From the NCBI RefSeq assembly GCF_009727055.1, contig NC_052354.1:15177-79176 (forward strand): a stretch of DNA of 64,000 nt, given 5' to 3'. Position 1 is the stretch's first letter, and each line of letters begins with the position of its first letter. The notes beneath the pieces are model-generated. The model searched no databases and was not told where the DNA came from. It was given only the letters and a program-made list of their open reading frames with translations. Source of the stretch: Benincasa hispida (Eukaryota > Streptophyta > Magnoliopsida > Cucurbitales > Cucurbitaceae). Positions 34,264 through 46,171 of the stretch are shown here, one piece after another. A program made the translations under genes and the position numbers.

Positions 34264-34545
34264 GTTTTATGGTAGACGTGGAACTAAAAATGTTGACTGA
34301 AGAATAAAACTTGGGGGCCCATGTGAAACCAATTACATAACGTATAAGAATATGGTGCACATATTCACATTGCCATTCCTCTCATTACTGGCTCTCCTTT
34401 TTCATTGACCCATTTGTTATCCATTTCATGTGGCCAATGGAAAATCCTCCATTTTCTCTCTCTAAATCCCTCTCTCTCTCTCCTCCCCTGCTTCTTCTCT
34501 CACCATCACTCTCCCTCTCCATTTCTCTTCTACTTCCTCCTTCCA
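34264..34545 (+). promoter_or_regulatory. PSB33 upstream region and 5' leader
   Basis: The space between the hAT-like element and the PSB33 ATG. It contains GGCCCA (34316-34321), like the TGGGCC site II element common in promoters of plant organelle-protein genes, and a long CT-rich stretch (about 34455-34545) typical of a pyrimidine patch or 5' leader. No clear TATA box is seen; the transcription start is not placed. Confidence 0.45.
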
Positions 34546-36395
34546 ATGGCCGTCAATTCCACTAATCTCACTTCCCATTTTGCCCCCACATTCCGCCGGA
34601 CCCACCCCATCTCTGCACCATGCACCGCCGCCCTGCCCCTTCTGAAACCCGCCATTCACCGCTCCCTTTTCGCTTCTCCTCCGCCCGCTTCCCGCAAAAT
34701 CTCCTGCAAAGCCTCCGAGATCTCGGTGGCCGAGGAATCCTCCGCGTCTGGTAACTGGGTGCCGGTGGTTCCGTTGTCGGCGCTGCCCAGAGGGGAGCGG
34801 CGCGTGATTATTCAGGGCGGTGAAACTATTTTGCTTCTTTGGTATAAGGATAAGATTTTTGCTATTGAGAATCGGTCCCCTGCTGAAGGTGCTTACACTG
34901 AAGGTCTCCTCAATGCCAAGCTCACTAAGGTTAATTTCATTTCCTCTGATTTCTGCTTTTCTTGTGACTGTCAACAAAAACTGTAGAATTTTCTGATTTC
35001 AACGAAGAGCTCCTTATTTGAAATCTGTGTTTTGTCTAGACTTGGATATGTTAGTTGCACGCACTTGAATCATTGATTATTGTTTTGCTACTACATATTT
35101 TCCTGATCTAGAGAAAGATTATGTTCGTTATTGGCATTAAGCTACTATTTCAATGCCCCTTCTAAGTTACTAAGTCTCAAAAAGCCATTACTGCTTTAGT
35201 CGAGTTTTGGACAATAGATCCCTCCCTTTACTTTACAATGATTCGATACTGTTCATTGGTCAAGCCCGATTTCATCTAAAACCCTCATATAATACATAAC
35301 ATATAGTGTGGATCAAGCTTGATTTCACCTAGTAGACCTCCTACAGTAGAGATGTGATCCTTATTTATGTACCATAGATCATATCCTATTTTTTAAAATA
35401 TTGATAATATTCTCAACTTGTAAATCTTATCATTTATTGATTTGTAAATATTTATTGTTTTCATTCTCAATAAGTATTTTCACTTCTCAAAATATTGTAT
35501 ATTATACAGAAATCAATTTGGTACATGTCCATGAAATGTAGTTAATATACTACATCTTTCATTATAAGTATTCGAACCAACTTATGTGTATCTGTCACAT
35601 GCTTATGACATCCCTTTCTATGGCTTGCAACAATGGTTTTCGAGTATTTTAAGTCAGCAAACGATACACTGTACGACTGGAAGTGTGTAGTTTACTCATT
35701 CAAATTGACTGTTAAGACTCCAATGTTCTGAATGTTCATCACCATTCAGTTTTTCAAACAGTAATGAGGTCTAATGTATTCTTGCAATTTAGAACACTTC
35801 ATTGAATGATCATACTCTTTCCCTACTCAGGATGGCTGTATTGTCTGTCCAACGACAGATAGCACATTTGACCTCCAAACTGGAGACATCAAGGAATGGT
35901 ATCCAAAGAACCCAGTCCTCAGAGTCCTCACACCAGCCTTAAGGAAGCTTTTCATATACCCTGTTAAAACTGATGAAGACAACATCTATATCAACATGAG
36001 AGGAAATGTAATATCAGATTCATCTGCTGAGATTGTCTTCAGTGGGAAAGCTCAACCTGGTGTAACTGCAACTGATGTCAATGTGGACGAGGTAACTAGA
36101 GAATGTTGGACCCTGAGACAAATCAAATCTGTTTTCTCTCTCTCTCTCTTTTTCTTTCCCATAGTTCTCTTCAGTTCTTGAACTTCTGCCTTGTGTTATG
36201 TTCAAGGTGAAAATGGTGGTTGATGAAGATCTTGAAGGGTTTGGCTTCACCGGAAAGAATGAAGTGATAAATGGAAAGGCAGCAGTGATTGGCTTCTTGT
36301 TGTTGTTGGATTTTGAGCTCCTAACTGGTAAGGGTCTTCTCAAGGGAACTGGTTTCTTGGACTTCATTTATTCTGTTTCAGATGCTTTCAAATAG
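34546..36395 (+). CDS. PSB33: Photosystem II accessory protein PSB33/LIL8
   Basis: Three exons: 34546-34929, 35831-36091 and 36207-36395, with GT-AG introns in phase 0, giving 277 aa. The start is the ATG at 34546; an upstream in-frame ATG (34405) lies in the leader and would spoil the transit peptide. Residues 1-55 are Ser/Pro/Arg-rich and end KISCK-A, a stromal transit peptide. Residues 69-180 form a Rieske-like domain, but the usual CxH and CxxH ligands are absent: the first site reads NRSPAEG and the second CPTTDSTFDLQTG, so no [2Fe-2S] cluster is expected. Residues 234-260 (EVINGKAAVIGFLLLLDFEL, then LTGKG) match the ExxNGRxAxxGF light-harvesting-like helix, hence LIL8. The Arabidopsis homologue stabilises photosystem II and its antenna in thylakoids. 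Convergent with the dehydrogenase gene 261 bp downstream. Confidence 0.93.
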
Positions 36396-36656
36396 ATGTA
36401 AGTTCAATTCTTTTCTGGTTGGGAAATATCATATCTGTTCTTGTATACTATACACATACACAGCAAGAAATTAGATGGCTGTTGTTGAAGCAAAACAAAT
36501 GTTCCATTCTTTTATTGAAGTTTACAGATGAACTCAAAAACGTACTGTTTATTAAACTCATAATCAGATCAAATCGAAAGAACAAAACATTCATATACAA
36601 GATTTTATAAGAAAATCAGTAGTAACCACTTATGATTCTCTATGCTAGAAAGGTTT

Positions 36657-38478
36657 TCATTCCAGCTTCTGGGCCTGTAGGCTGCTTTGTGGCGAATTAG
36701 CAGGAAGAAGCAGTCTTCTAGGCGACGCTCCCTCCAAAAGCGGCCTCCCACTCGCATTGCCTTCATATACAGGCATTCCCGTCCCGACAAGGGACGTCCT
36801 CCTTGAACCGTTAGCCGAAAGCAGCAACCTGAATGTCCAGTTCAGGACATTTGGTGCAAACATCCTATATAGCAGGAAGACGTCATACCAGCTTGGATAC
36901 TTCACGTATATATTTCCCCGACATGCCCCTGACACGATCAACTTTGCAAACTCCTCAATTGGGCCTCCAGCTACATGCACCTGAAATGCAAAATGAACCA
37001 TTTATCCATTATTTGAAGATTGGCCAAACTAAAGAGCTAATTCGTTCACCTCTCTTTCTTCCTTCCGTTGCATTTCTGCACCATCTTCTACCATGAACTT
37101 GCCTCTGGTCATTTCACTTCCAATCCAACCATGTGTAGCAATTGTTATCCCAACATCATCTTTCACTTCAAACCTCAATGTCTCATAGAAGTTCACCAGT
37201 GCTGCTTTTGCAGCCTATTATAATCGAAATCAAGACAGTTTGTTCTTAACATCAAATGACCATGAATCGAAAAATCTAATAGAGACTAATTTATCTGAAA
37301 ATGGATATGTTCTGTTTGCTAGTTGCTAGAGAGATCATTTATAGTGAAGAATTGTAAACTCACAGAGTACAGACTCATTCGTGGCAGAGGCAACCAGGTC
37401 TCGACCGATGCGTTAACAACGACTCGACCGTTGCTTTGTCGTAGGTATGGAAGAGCCACCAGAGTTGGATACACATTTCCCCAAAAGTTTATATCCTGCA
37501 TTACGAGATAGTATTAGCCAAATACTAATTAGAAGGCTTGGCAAAGGTTTTAGGAGCATCTCATCATCTTCACTCTCGAGTCTCGACTTTCATTATGGGG
37601 TCGTAGTATCATACCATCAAATGGGGAAATATCGATGTATCGGTAACTTCCTCAAAGTAGAATGTATGTCCCAAACTTGCAGTATTTACTAGATGATCCA
37701 CTGCACAAGAACAAGGGATATAAATAATAATAATAATAAATTTGTTATGTACTTAAGTTTAGTTTGGACGAGTCTTGGAGATTGAATACAAACCTCGTCC
37801 AAAGATATGAACAGTTTCAGAAACAAATCTTCGACAATCATCTTCTTTAACAACATCAGCAGCCATAATCAAAACTCGTTTAGCTCCCATGAACCTAGCA
37901 TTCTCACTTATCATTCGTAGTCTGGTCTCTCTCCTTGCCACCAGCATCAGATTCGCCTTCCTTTTTGCATACTCATAAGCTATTTGCTGCACTTTCACAT
38001 TCCATTTAACATCATAAACATCAGGATGCATTCATTCTTCTTAACAAAATAGTCAAAATTTTGAATCTATCTCTCCCTCAACTGTTCAACCAAGTCCTCA
38101 AGAGTTCTTTTTTATGCGTATCACCCTATAATTGACTTGGATTTACAAAAAATCGATACCTTAAAAAAATTGAAGTTAAAATTTTAGTCAATGAGGTATT
38201 TTCATAGATTTAATCCCTGAACTTTGATAGCCTAGTTTCTACCTTGAAGAATATGAGTATGATTCAATGAAATTTCTTTTACAATTGATCAAGAATTAAA
38301 CTTATTTGAAACGAAAATCGAAACTTAATTTTAAATAGGGAATATAAGTAACACAGGGACTAAATTACCCACTAAATTTCAGGACTAAAAGTTGTCATGA
38401 GAAATCAGGACCAAAACAATAGGATTTTAGAATAATAAAACAGATCTAGCAACCAAGAAATGCTGGAATAGCTCAGTT

Positions 38479-38511
<33 letters not shown>

Positions 38512-38847
38512 GAGGTTCAAGCCCTCCTTCTAGCGAATTTAATTTTTTTTTTTTCGTTCGAATATCAAATTCGTCTCAAACTTCTAATGGACGACCGAAA
38601 TAAAAAGAAATGGAAAAAGGGTATATAGGAAAAGAACAGAATGAAAGAATGAATTAAGAAAAACCTCTCCAATGCCAGAGGAAGCTCCAGTGATAATGAC
38701 GACTTTATCTTCCATATTTTCAGTATTGAAGGAATTGTAAATCCATTCACAGGCACTGATGAAGGACAATGCCGGCCAGGAGAAAGCCAGCATCACCAGA
38801 CTCGCCGGTGGCACCACCACATTCAAAAACGAGTTTATCAACTCCAT
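36657..38847 (-). CDS. Steroleosin-type 11-beta-hydroxysteroid dehydrogenase-like protein
   Basis: Six minus-strand exons: 38847-38665, 37986-37794, 37700-37615, 37495-37364, 37214-37050 and 36980-36657, all GT-AG, total 360 aa. Residues 1-40 are a hydrophobic anchor with a proline-containing stretch (VVPPASLVMLAFSWPALSF) as in oil-body steroleosins. Residues 53-60 are TGASSGIG, the nucleotide-binding glycine motif of short-chain dehydrogenases; LVARRE (residues 77-82) follows, consistent with NADP(H). S184, Y197 and K201 form the catalytic set; Y197 and K201 lie either side of the exon 4/5 junction. The usual NNAG motif reads NTAS (residues 131-134). The expected activity is NADP-dependent oxidoreduction of sterol-like substrates at oil-body or ER membranes. 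Every exon is open with clean splice sites, so the gene looks functional. A tRNA gene lies antisense in intron 1. Confidence 0.93.
38462..38535 (+). tRNA. tRNA-Asn (anticodon GTT)
   Basis: A 74-base cloverleaf without intron. The acceptor stem GCTGGAA pairs with TTCTAGC (one G-T pair), then discriminator G. The D-arm is AGCTCAGTTGGTTAGAGC, the anticodon arm TGTGG-CTGTTAA-CCACA with GTT at the anticodon, and the T-arm GGAGG-TTCAAGC-CCTCC. The internal B box GGTTCAAGCCC is present and a T12 run follows at 38543. It lies on the opposite strand inside intron 1 of the dehydrogenase gene. Confidence 0.97.
38543..38554 (+). terminator. RNA polymerase III terminator of tRNA-Asn
   Basis: A run of 12 T starting eight bases after the end of the tRNA gene, the normal pol III stop signal. 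Confidence 0.85.
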
Positions 38848-39987
38848 CCTTTTCTTTACAATTCCAGTTCCAATTCCAATTCCAGTTCCGTAAACAGAAC
38901 TAATTTGGAAGAAACAGTGAAGTGAAGTGTGCGTCAAAGATCAAAATGGCTATCTGTTGAGTGCCGGGATTCAATAACAGGTGGTGATATGCATGAGAGA
39001 GGTGGGGGACACGTGGAGTGACTACCACAATTGCCAATGCAAACAATCACCCATTTCTAATTTTGTTGCTTTTTCCTTTTTCTTTCTGGGAGTTTTATCT
39101 GAAAGGATTGTAAACAAACACATCTGTTTGGGTTTGGGGGTTTACTCTATGGTTTATGCTTTTTCTTCTTCGAAATCCGCACCATGTCTCATTTTTTTTA
39201 GAACATTTAATTTTATTGCTTTAAAACAATTATTTTTTTAAAAAATATTATTATTTTAACAAAAATAGGTTTGGTTGAAAGTACTGGTAAAAACAGATTT
39301 TAAAATTGTGTACCCGGTACATAATTACCCCTTAATCGTGTACCTAGTACACGACTTCCTTCAGAGTCCATGAAGTGAAAGTGACCTGGTGCATAGACTG
39401 TCCATATGGATAGTCGTTGACCATATAATTATGGATGGAGTCCACAATTACCTAAGTCGTGTATGGTCCCAATAAATCCCACGACCCCTCCCCGCTTCCT
39501 CCATCCGAAACTTTTCATCTTCCTTCCACACTCACAGTCGTGCCGCCGCTTTCTCTGCCTCCTCTCTCCCCCCTCCTCCGTCTCCGATCTTCTTGTTGCT
39601 ACCATCCTACTCCGCTATCGTGAGTCGATCTACCACCTGCCTTAGGTAAAAGTTTTATTTATTTATTTATTTCCAAGTTTGTACATTTGGGCTACCCTTT
39701 TGTTCCAATATATGAAATTTCTTCCTTAGATCTACTATTTTGTTTTCATTTTGGCTGATTTAAGTGTATGTTTTATAAATTTTCATTTGGGTTGATTTAT
39801 AGATCTTTTTATTTTTATTTTTTATGTAATGGAATTTTATTTTTGTGTAATGTAACTTTTAATTTTTGGGCCATTGATGACTTTGCTTAATGGAATGATG
39901 ACTTTGTTTAATGGAGTTTTATTTTTATGTAATGGAACTTTGTGTAATGGAACTTTATTTGTTATGTAATGTAATCTAAACTTTGTA
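38848..39987. other. Dehydrogenase upstream region and PMD-element leader
   Basis: 38848-38960 is the 5' leader/promoter side of the dehydrogenase gene. Around 39309-39355 there are short palindromic words (GTGTACCCGGTACA and GTGTACCTAGTACAC). 39464-39650 is a C-rich, exon-like stretch ending at AGGTAAAAG, possibly the untranslated first exon of the PMD pseudogene that follows, with an AT-rich intron to about 39987. Confidence 0.45.
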
Positions 39988-40787
39988 GGTAATGAAGCCC
40001 GATCCTTCTAATTCTATGCAACTATATTAACAAAATACCCATTGTTCACAATCGATATGAGATAGTTCTTCTACCGTGGTTTTGGGTTGTTGAAAAAGGG
40101 AGGCATCTGCACAACATACTATCCCATTTGATCCACGGATTGCTCCTTACGTTGGACATGTTGGTTTTCTTGGGGGTTGCACAAATTGGATTTATCCAAC
40201 TTAATTGACACCTCATTACTGCTTTAGTAGAGTGTTGGAGACCAGAAACCCATACATTTCACCTACCTTGTGGGGAATGTACAATTACGTTGCAGGATGT
40301 TGCTATTCAGTTTGGGTTACGAGTGGACGGAGAACTTTTGACAGGTTCATTATAATATAATTGGAAAACTATTTGTGACGAGCTATTGGGTAGTCTACCA
40401 GATGATCTGAAAGGCTCAAAATTGAGTATCCCGTGGTTAACGTCCCAATTTTCAGAATTGCCTCCAGATGCCGACAACATTAGCATACATAGGTATGCAT
40501 GAGCATACATTATGCAGCTTGTTGGAGGAATTTTTGTTCGTTGACAAGTTGTACACTCTAGTACATCTTATGTTTCTCCCTCTACTATCCGATTCCGAGC
40601 ATGCTGGTAGTACTCGTGGGGTGGTGCCTGTCTTGCATGACTTTATAGACAATTAGGCTACTATGCACAAGCATTGGAAATATCGAGGCCACTGATACTA
40701 CTACAAGTATGGACTTATGATAGATTTAAAATTATAGCATCACAAGTTAAATTAAAAGCCCCAGGTCGTCGTCCACTAAATGGTAGG
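39988..40787 (+). pseudogene. Plant mobile domain (MAIN-like) pseudogene
   Basis: Reading across frames gives FDPRIAPYVGHVGFLGG near 40126, [22 protein letters not shown] around 40285-40350, then GSLPDDLKGSKLSIPWLTSQ and the stretch FSELPPDADNIS at about 40390-40480, LVGGIFVR and DKLYTLVHLMFLPLLSD at about 40515-40590, and QVWTYDRFKI near 40708. These are successive motifs of the PMD family found in MAIN/MAIL proteins and in MULE or gypsy elements. Several 1-base shifts and stops break it. It ends at CTAAATGGTAG-GTAAAATTC, a plausible donor site at 40788; no further exon is found before the copia LTR. It is a second, separate PMD copy from the one at 9690. Confidence 0.8.
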
Positions 40788-40916
40788 TAAAATTCATTTT
40801 TATATTTTTATTTCATTATCATTTTAGGTAAGAATATAATTTAATTGTATTATATATATAGATATAATTTTAGATGAAATAGTGTATTAACTGCCTCTAA
40901 ATAGTCGGCAAATATG

Positions 40917-41291
40917 TTGCTAGTGAAGAAACTCTATGGGGAAAGAACCTTGAGCGGAAACGGATCGACCAAATTCAATTTTTTCATTGAATATAAATTT
41001 CACAGTAAACATGAAACATGATATGCATTTAATTATAAATTACAGCATGCTAAAGAAATGGTTTCAGAAACCTCACCTTTGAAGACCTTTCTTCACGAAT
41101 TCCCTCGAACAATTCACGAACTCCTTGAAGACTTTCTTCAAGAATAACCTCGAACAAGAACAAACACTACCACAAATGTTTCCTCGTTATTCTCAGGGTG
41201 AGAACCTAGGAGTGGTGGGCTCTGGCTATTTTGGATTTGAGGGAAAACTTAACATTGAGGAGGAAGGATTGAAAATGTTCTCAAAACTATA

Positions 41292-41322
<31 letters not shown>

Positions 41323-42925
41323 CACACACATCTCTTCTGTTGTTTTCCCACTTTCTCATTAGATCAACAAAACTTCGCCAAGAAGAAGAAGAAATCTTTT
41401 CTTTTCTACTTGCCAAAAATAACTACCTACCACTTACGTGGGTGGAGAAGAAAGAAGGGGAAGAGAGTTGTAACTCCTTCCCTTGTTATTAAATAATAAT
41501 AATACAAATACAAATATAAATATGATAGCTAACTTATCATATATATATATATATTAAATTATATGTTATTTCAAAAACTATAGTTTTAATATTGTATCAC
41601 ATACAATAAAGTTATAGTTTCTTCTCTCTTTTATATGACATTTAATATAAATCACATTTATATTAAATTTAACAACTATGAATCACATTCATAGAAACTA
41701 TATTTGAATCTCATTCAAATATTTATTTTCTCTCATTAAGCTATAATGTATCAAATACATTATGACAATTATATCACATATAATTGAAACAACTTAATTA
41801 TATCATATATAATTAAATCCCTCTATTAATTTGAACAATTCAAATTAATTCAAAAACTGACTCTCAAATCCTATTGAGCTACCAAGGGACTTAATGGACC
41901 TGTAGCTTGAAGCTCCAACGGTACATGAATAATTAATTAAACTCTTTAATTAAATTATCGCCATCCGTTAACTGTCGGGCACTCTACTAAAGACCGACAG
42001 TTGCACTCTTCACACTACAGATATATTTCTATATCCAACAACAGTACGATGACCCTCCACAAATTGCTCGTATGTACAACTAGGCCAAATTACCATTTTG
42101 CCCTTGTAGTTACATCTAGTCCTTAAGTACCACTGATTCCTCTAATGTACAATATATCATAGTCCAACTATGACCAAACCCCTCTCGAGCCAGGAGAGGG
42201 TGTGGCGCCACATTGTTCAAGACCTGAAATCAGCCCTTAAGGGAGCAATTTATCTACTTACCCCTACCTCGGGGAAGGAGTGAATTTCATCTTGTGTAAC
42301 TGTGTTTCCAACTCCCCAATCAGACGAATCCTCAAAATGATAGGCTTGTTGAGTCGACAATCTGACAACTCTCACCCATACAAATTAAAGGACCGCCCTC
42401 ATAGGAAGGAGTTCACAACTCACTCAGGATTCAAGTCATGTTACCTATGACCATCTTGGTGAAATGTAAGTCTTTATTATGAATGGCGTTATATAATGAG
42501 AACTAAACATTTTGTGGTCTGGTCTTATACAAACTCCTTTGTATAGAATATCCCCACTCGCATGTCTATTTATGAATGATCAGGATCAGATCATTTGTAG
42601 CACTTTACAACAATTGTAACACCTACAAAGCGGGTCATACTCGTAGTGTCACCAAGATAAGGTATTCAGCCTTATCCATCTACTACAGACCATTAGGTTA
42701 TCAATTAAACATGATCCACCCATATGTCTCTATGTACATGTTTAAGTTACAAAGATAACCTTGGATGTTAGTTTATTGGTTTATGGTTAATGAAACTAAA
42801 ATATCATATATTTTATAGAAAATGAATAAAATATCATATATTTTATTAAATACATAATGAGTTTGTTCAACAATGTTTACAAACTATAGGACCCTATGAG
42901 ATTTAGAGCATCAACCCCAACTACC
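40917..42925 (-). mobile_element. Copia LTR (family LTR1), 3' LTR of a minus element
   Basis: Read on minus it starts TGGGGTTGATGCTCTAAATC, lacking the usual first bases TGT, and continues through all LTR1 landmarks (ATCTACTTACCCC and GGGCTGATTTCAGG regions, AGAGCCCACCACTCC). The low-coordinate end is approximate, placed at TGTTGCTAGTG. A (CA)n microsatellite after an A run lies at about 41290-41330. It joins an integrase fragment directly at 42926, so the reverse transcriptase and RNase H part has been deleted. Confidence 0.75.
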
Positions 42926-43410
42926 TTAGGATTTGACACTAACACATGTGTCGTTTTTTCCAAAATTCTGAAATATATAAACATCTTTTACTTGTCATAA
43001 ATAGCTTTTATGACCTATCCACATCTCATATGGAGTTTCACAAACACTTTTAAAGGAATGTTGTTCAAAAGAGTATATAATAGTCTGTATCCCCAAAATA
43101 ATTTAGGCAATTAAGCAAAACTCATCATACAACCAAACCATGTCTAACAGGGTTCTGCTTTTCTTCCTGATTCATCGTTCTGCCAAGGCACTAGGTGTAG
43201 AGAGTTATCATTGGATTTCATATTCTATCAAATAGTCCTGGAAATCTCCGATTTTCTGTACTCTCCACTCGATCTAATCGAAGTATCTTAATTGTGTTAC
43301 CTAACAAAGTGTTTTCAACTTATGATCTAGGTATATATAATTGTACTTTGAATAATCATCAATAAAACCGATGAAATATTCATAACTTCCTCGTGCCTTG
43401 GCATTCATCG
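42926..43410 (-). pseudogene. Copia integrase fragment, C-terminal to a solo LTR insertion
   Basis: On minus, from 43410 downward: NAKARGSYEYFIGFIDDYSK, then after stops a LLDMVW stretch, then IAxIILGIQTIIYSFEQHSF and CETPYEMWIG. This is the order of the copia integrase core. The first catalytic part has been shortened and several stops are present. It continues the reading that breaks off at 45577 on the far side of the solo LTR, and ends abruptly against the 3' LTR. Confidence 0.82.
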
Positions 43411-45576
43411 TGTTAGGGTTGATGTCCTAAACTCTCGTAGGGTCTTGTAGTTTGTAAACACCTGTATGGAAAAATGCTTGTGATGTAGTAATATGAGATA
43501 TTTTCTTCACTACCCTCTATGAAATATGAGATATTTTATTTGCATTAACCACAAACCAATAAACTAAGATCTCTGGTTGTCGTTGTAATTTAAGCATGTA
43601 TGTGGAGACATACAAGTGGATCATGTCTTAAGTGGTAACCTAAATGGTCTGTAGTATATGGATAAAGGAGGGAAACCTTATCCTAGTGACACTACAGATA
43701 CGACCCGCTTTGTAGATGTTACAAGTATTGTAAAGTGCTATAGATGGTCTGATCCTGATTATTCATGTGGAGACATGCGAGCGAGCGTGTTATATACAGA
43801 GGAGTCTGTATAAGACCGAACCACGAAGTATTTAGTCTCGTTATATAATGCCATTCATGACAAAGACTTTCATTTCACTAGGATGACCATAGGTAACATG
43901 ACCTTAATCCTGAGTGAGTTGGGAACTCCTGCTTATGAGGGCGGTCCTTTGATTTGAATGGGTGCGAGTGGCGAGATTGTTGACTCAAACCTATCACTTT
44001 GGGGATTCGTCTGATTGAGGAGCTGGGAACAAAGCTACACAAGATGGAATTCACTCATTCTCCGAAGCAGGAGTAAGTAGATAGATTGCTCCCTTAAGGG
44101 CTGATTCTGAGGCTTGAATGATGTGGCGCTAGACACTTTCTCATGGCCCGAGAGATGTTCACTCATAGTAGGACTATGATGTATTGTTCATTAGAGGAAT
44201 CAGTGGTACTTAAGGAGTTAGATGTAACTACAGGGGCAAAATGGTAAATTGGCTCAGCTGTACTTACGAGCGATCTGTGAAGGGTTATCGTACTGTTGAC
44301 TGGTTATATTCGATGAACACGAAAATATATCTATAGTGAGAAGAGTGCAACTGTCGGTCTTTAGTGGAGTGCTCGTCAGTTAACGGATGGTGGATCTCAT
44401 GATTAAAGAGTTTAGTCAACTATTCCCTATCGTTGGAGCTTCAAGCTATAGGTTCATAAGGTCCCCTTTGTAGCTCAATGGATTCAAGTTGAAAATCATA
44501 TTTTGGGTTAGTTTGAAGTGTTCAAATTAACAAGAGGGAGTTTGATTATATATGATATGATTAAACTGGTTCAATTATATGTGATATAATTGATATGATG
44601 TATGAGATACATTAATTGGAGGAATTGATATAAATATGATTTATATTAAAGAAAGAAGAAAGGAACTATGGTTTAAATGTTACATATGATGTGATATTAA
44701 AACTATAGGTTATAAATATAATATGATAATTTAGTTATTATATTTATTTATAATTAAAACAATTATATGATAATTGTGGGTAGTTTCTCCTTTAATCGTG
44801 CGTGAAAGTGAGAGGTTATGTTTAGTTTTCATAACTAAAGGATAAAATGAAAATTGTTTTCATTATGTCAAATAAAATGAAAAATGTTTTCATTATGTCA
44901 AGATCGCTTCATTAGTGCATTACTAATCATTTCGCTGACGAGAGACTACACGATAGCCTTCTAAGCAACAGCCTAAACGATCATGTAAGCGCCTTTATCT
45001 AAACAATCGTATAAAGTGATTTACTAAACGATCGTGTCCTAAGCGAGATTCTCTAAAGGATCAAGTGTGTTTTTTTAAACGATCGTGTACCTAGCGAGAT
45101 TTACTAAACGATCAAGCACACAAAGTTTATGCGATAGACAGTTCTTTCTCTTGCTTGCTTGATCGTATAGTTCGATCGTTGTTTGCCTCCATCCCTCTAC
45201 CAAATCCAACAGAGCCCACACCTCCTGGATTCTCACTCCAAAAATACCAAGGTTGTCGAGTGGTGGTGTCTAAGAGGTTGCTTGTTCATGGAGAAGATTG
45301 TTCGTGATCTAAGCGATAGCGAGAGATTGGGTAGGCGCTCTAAGTGACCGCAAGAGGTTATTGTTCCAGTCTTCACGAGAGCGAGAGATCAATAAAAGAA
45401 GAGTTCTTCAAAGGTGTGTCTCTCGTTCCTTTTTGTATTTATTATGAAAGCATGCTATAATTTGTTAGAAGATGCGTAACTGTTTTGTATGTTTGTGAAT
45501 GCCTTTAATTTTGTCACAATGGATTTGGATTGATCGTGATTTCGCTCATGGGTTCTCTTTGATAAGAGTTCCTTCA
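43411..45576 (+). mobile_element. Solo LTR of copia family LTR1 inserted in integrase
   Basis: Starts TGTTAGGGTTGATGTCC and ends AGAGTTCCTTCA, 2166 bp, plus orientation inside a minus-oriented element. It is flanked by CATCG (43406-43410) and CATCA (45577-45581), a 5-bp duplication with one later change. Removing the insert and one duplication restores a continuous integrase reading frame across the junction, which confirms the limits. CGATCG motif words cluster at about 44985-45120. Confidence 0.88.
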
Positions 45577-46171
45577 CATCAGACCATAAAGGTTTGAATG
45601 TGTGAGCTCTAAGGGTTTCTTGGCTATTAAGACTTTTTTCTTATAAAAAAATCTTTTGGTCATCTTATCTCCAAGATAAGATACACATAGTGTTAAAATG
45701 TTTTCTTCTAACTTATTTAGATGACCACTTTTAACCTTTTTCTTAATTCCATTAAGACTTATGTGACCAAATTTAATTTCTAAAGATAAGTACTTGAAAA
45801 AACCTTTGCCTTATGTTTTTCAACCGTTTAAATATCTAAATATTTGAAATGGCCTTCGCCTTGGTTGGTTTTAACATAGAAACTGGTTTATAGTAGAACA
45901 AATAAAAATATTTCTTTTGCTAATGAACATTTCATTTATGACAAAAGGACACTTTTATACAATTTTTTGTTTACAAAAGATAGATATAAAAATTTTTCAC
46001 TACATTAACAAGAAGTACATTATCTAATATAATAGATCTATCTTTTGAAATCAACTTCAGGAGCTCCCACTGATTTTTCTGAGATAGACTCCCTGGTTCA
46101 CAACCTTGAGTGTTATCTCTTCTTCTTTAAGCAATTTTCAGAAACTGATTTCCTTGTTTTGTTTTTTCTGC
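45577..46171 (-). pseudogene. Copia protease to GAG-pre-integrase region, decayed
   Basis: On minus, 45830-45577 reads FGHISLNGIKKKVKSGHLNK, LEENILTLCVSYLGDKMTKRF and KKPLELTHSN, the GAG-pre-integrase domain leading into integrase. Between 46171 and 45830 the expected protease region is frameshifted and not readable with certainty. It joins gag upstream and, across the solo LTR, the integrase piece at 43410. Confidence 0.75.

Noticed and set aside
34462..34977. 171-residue minus-strand frame opposite PSB33 exon 1
   Set aside because: Shadow of the coding exon; no splice or domain support.
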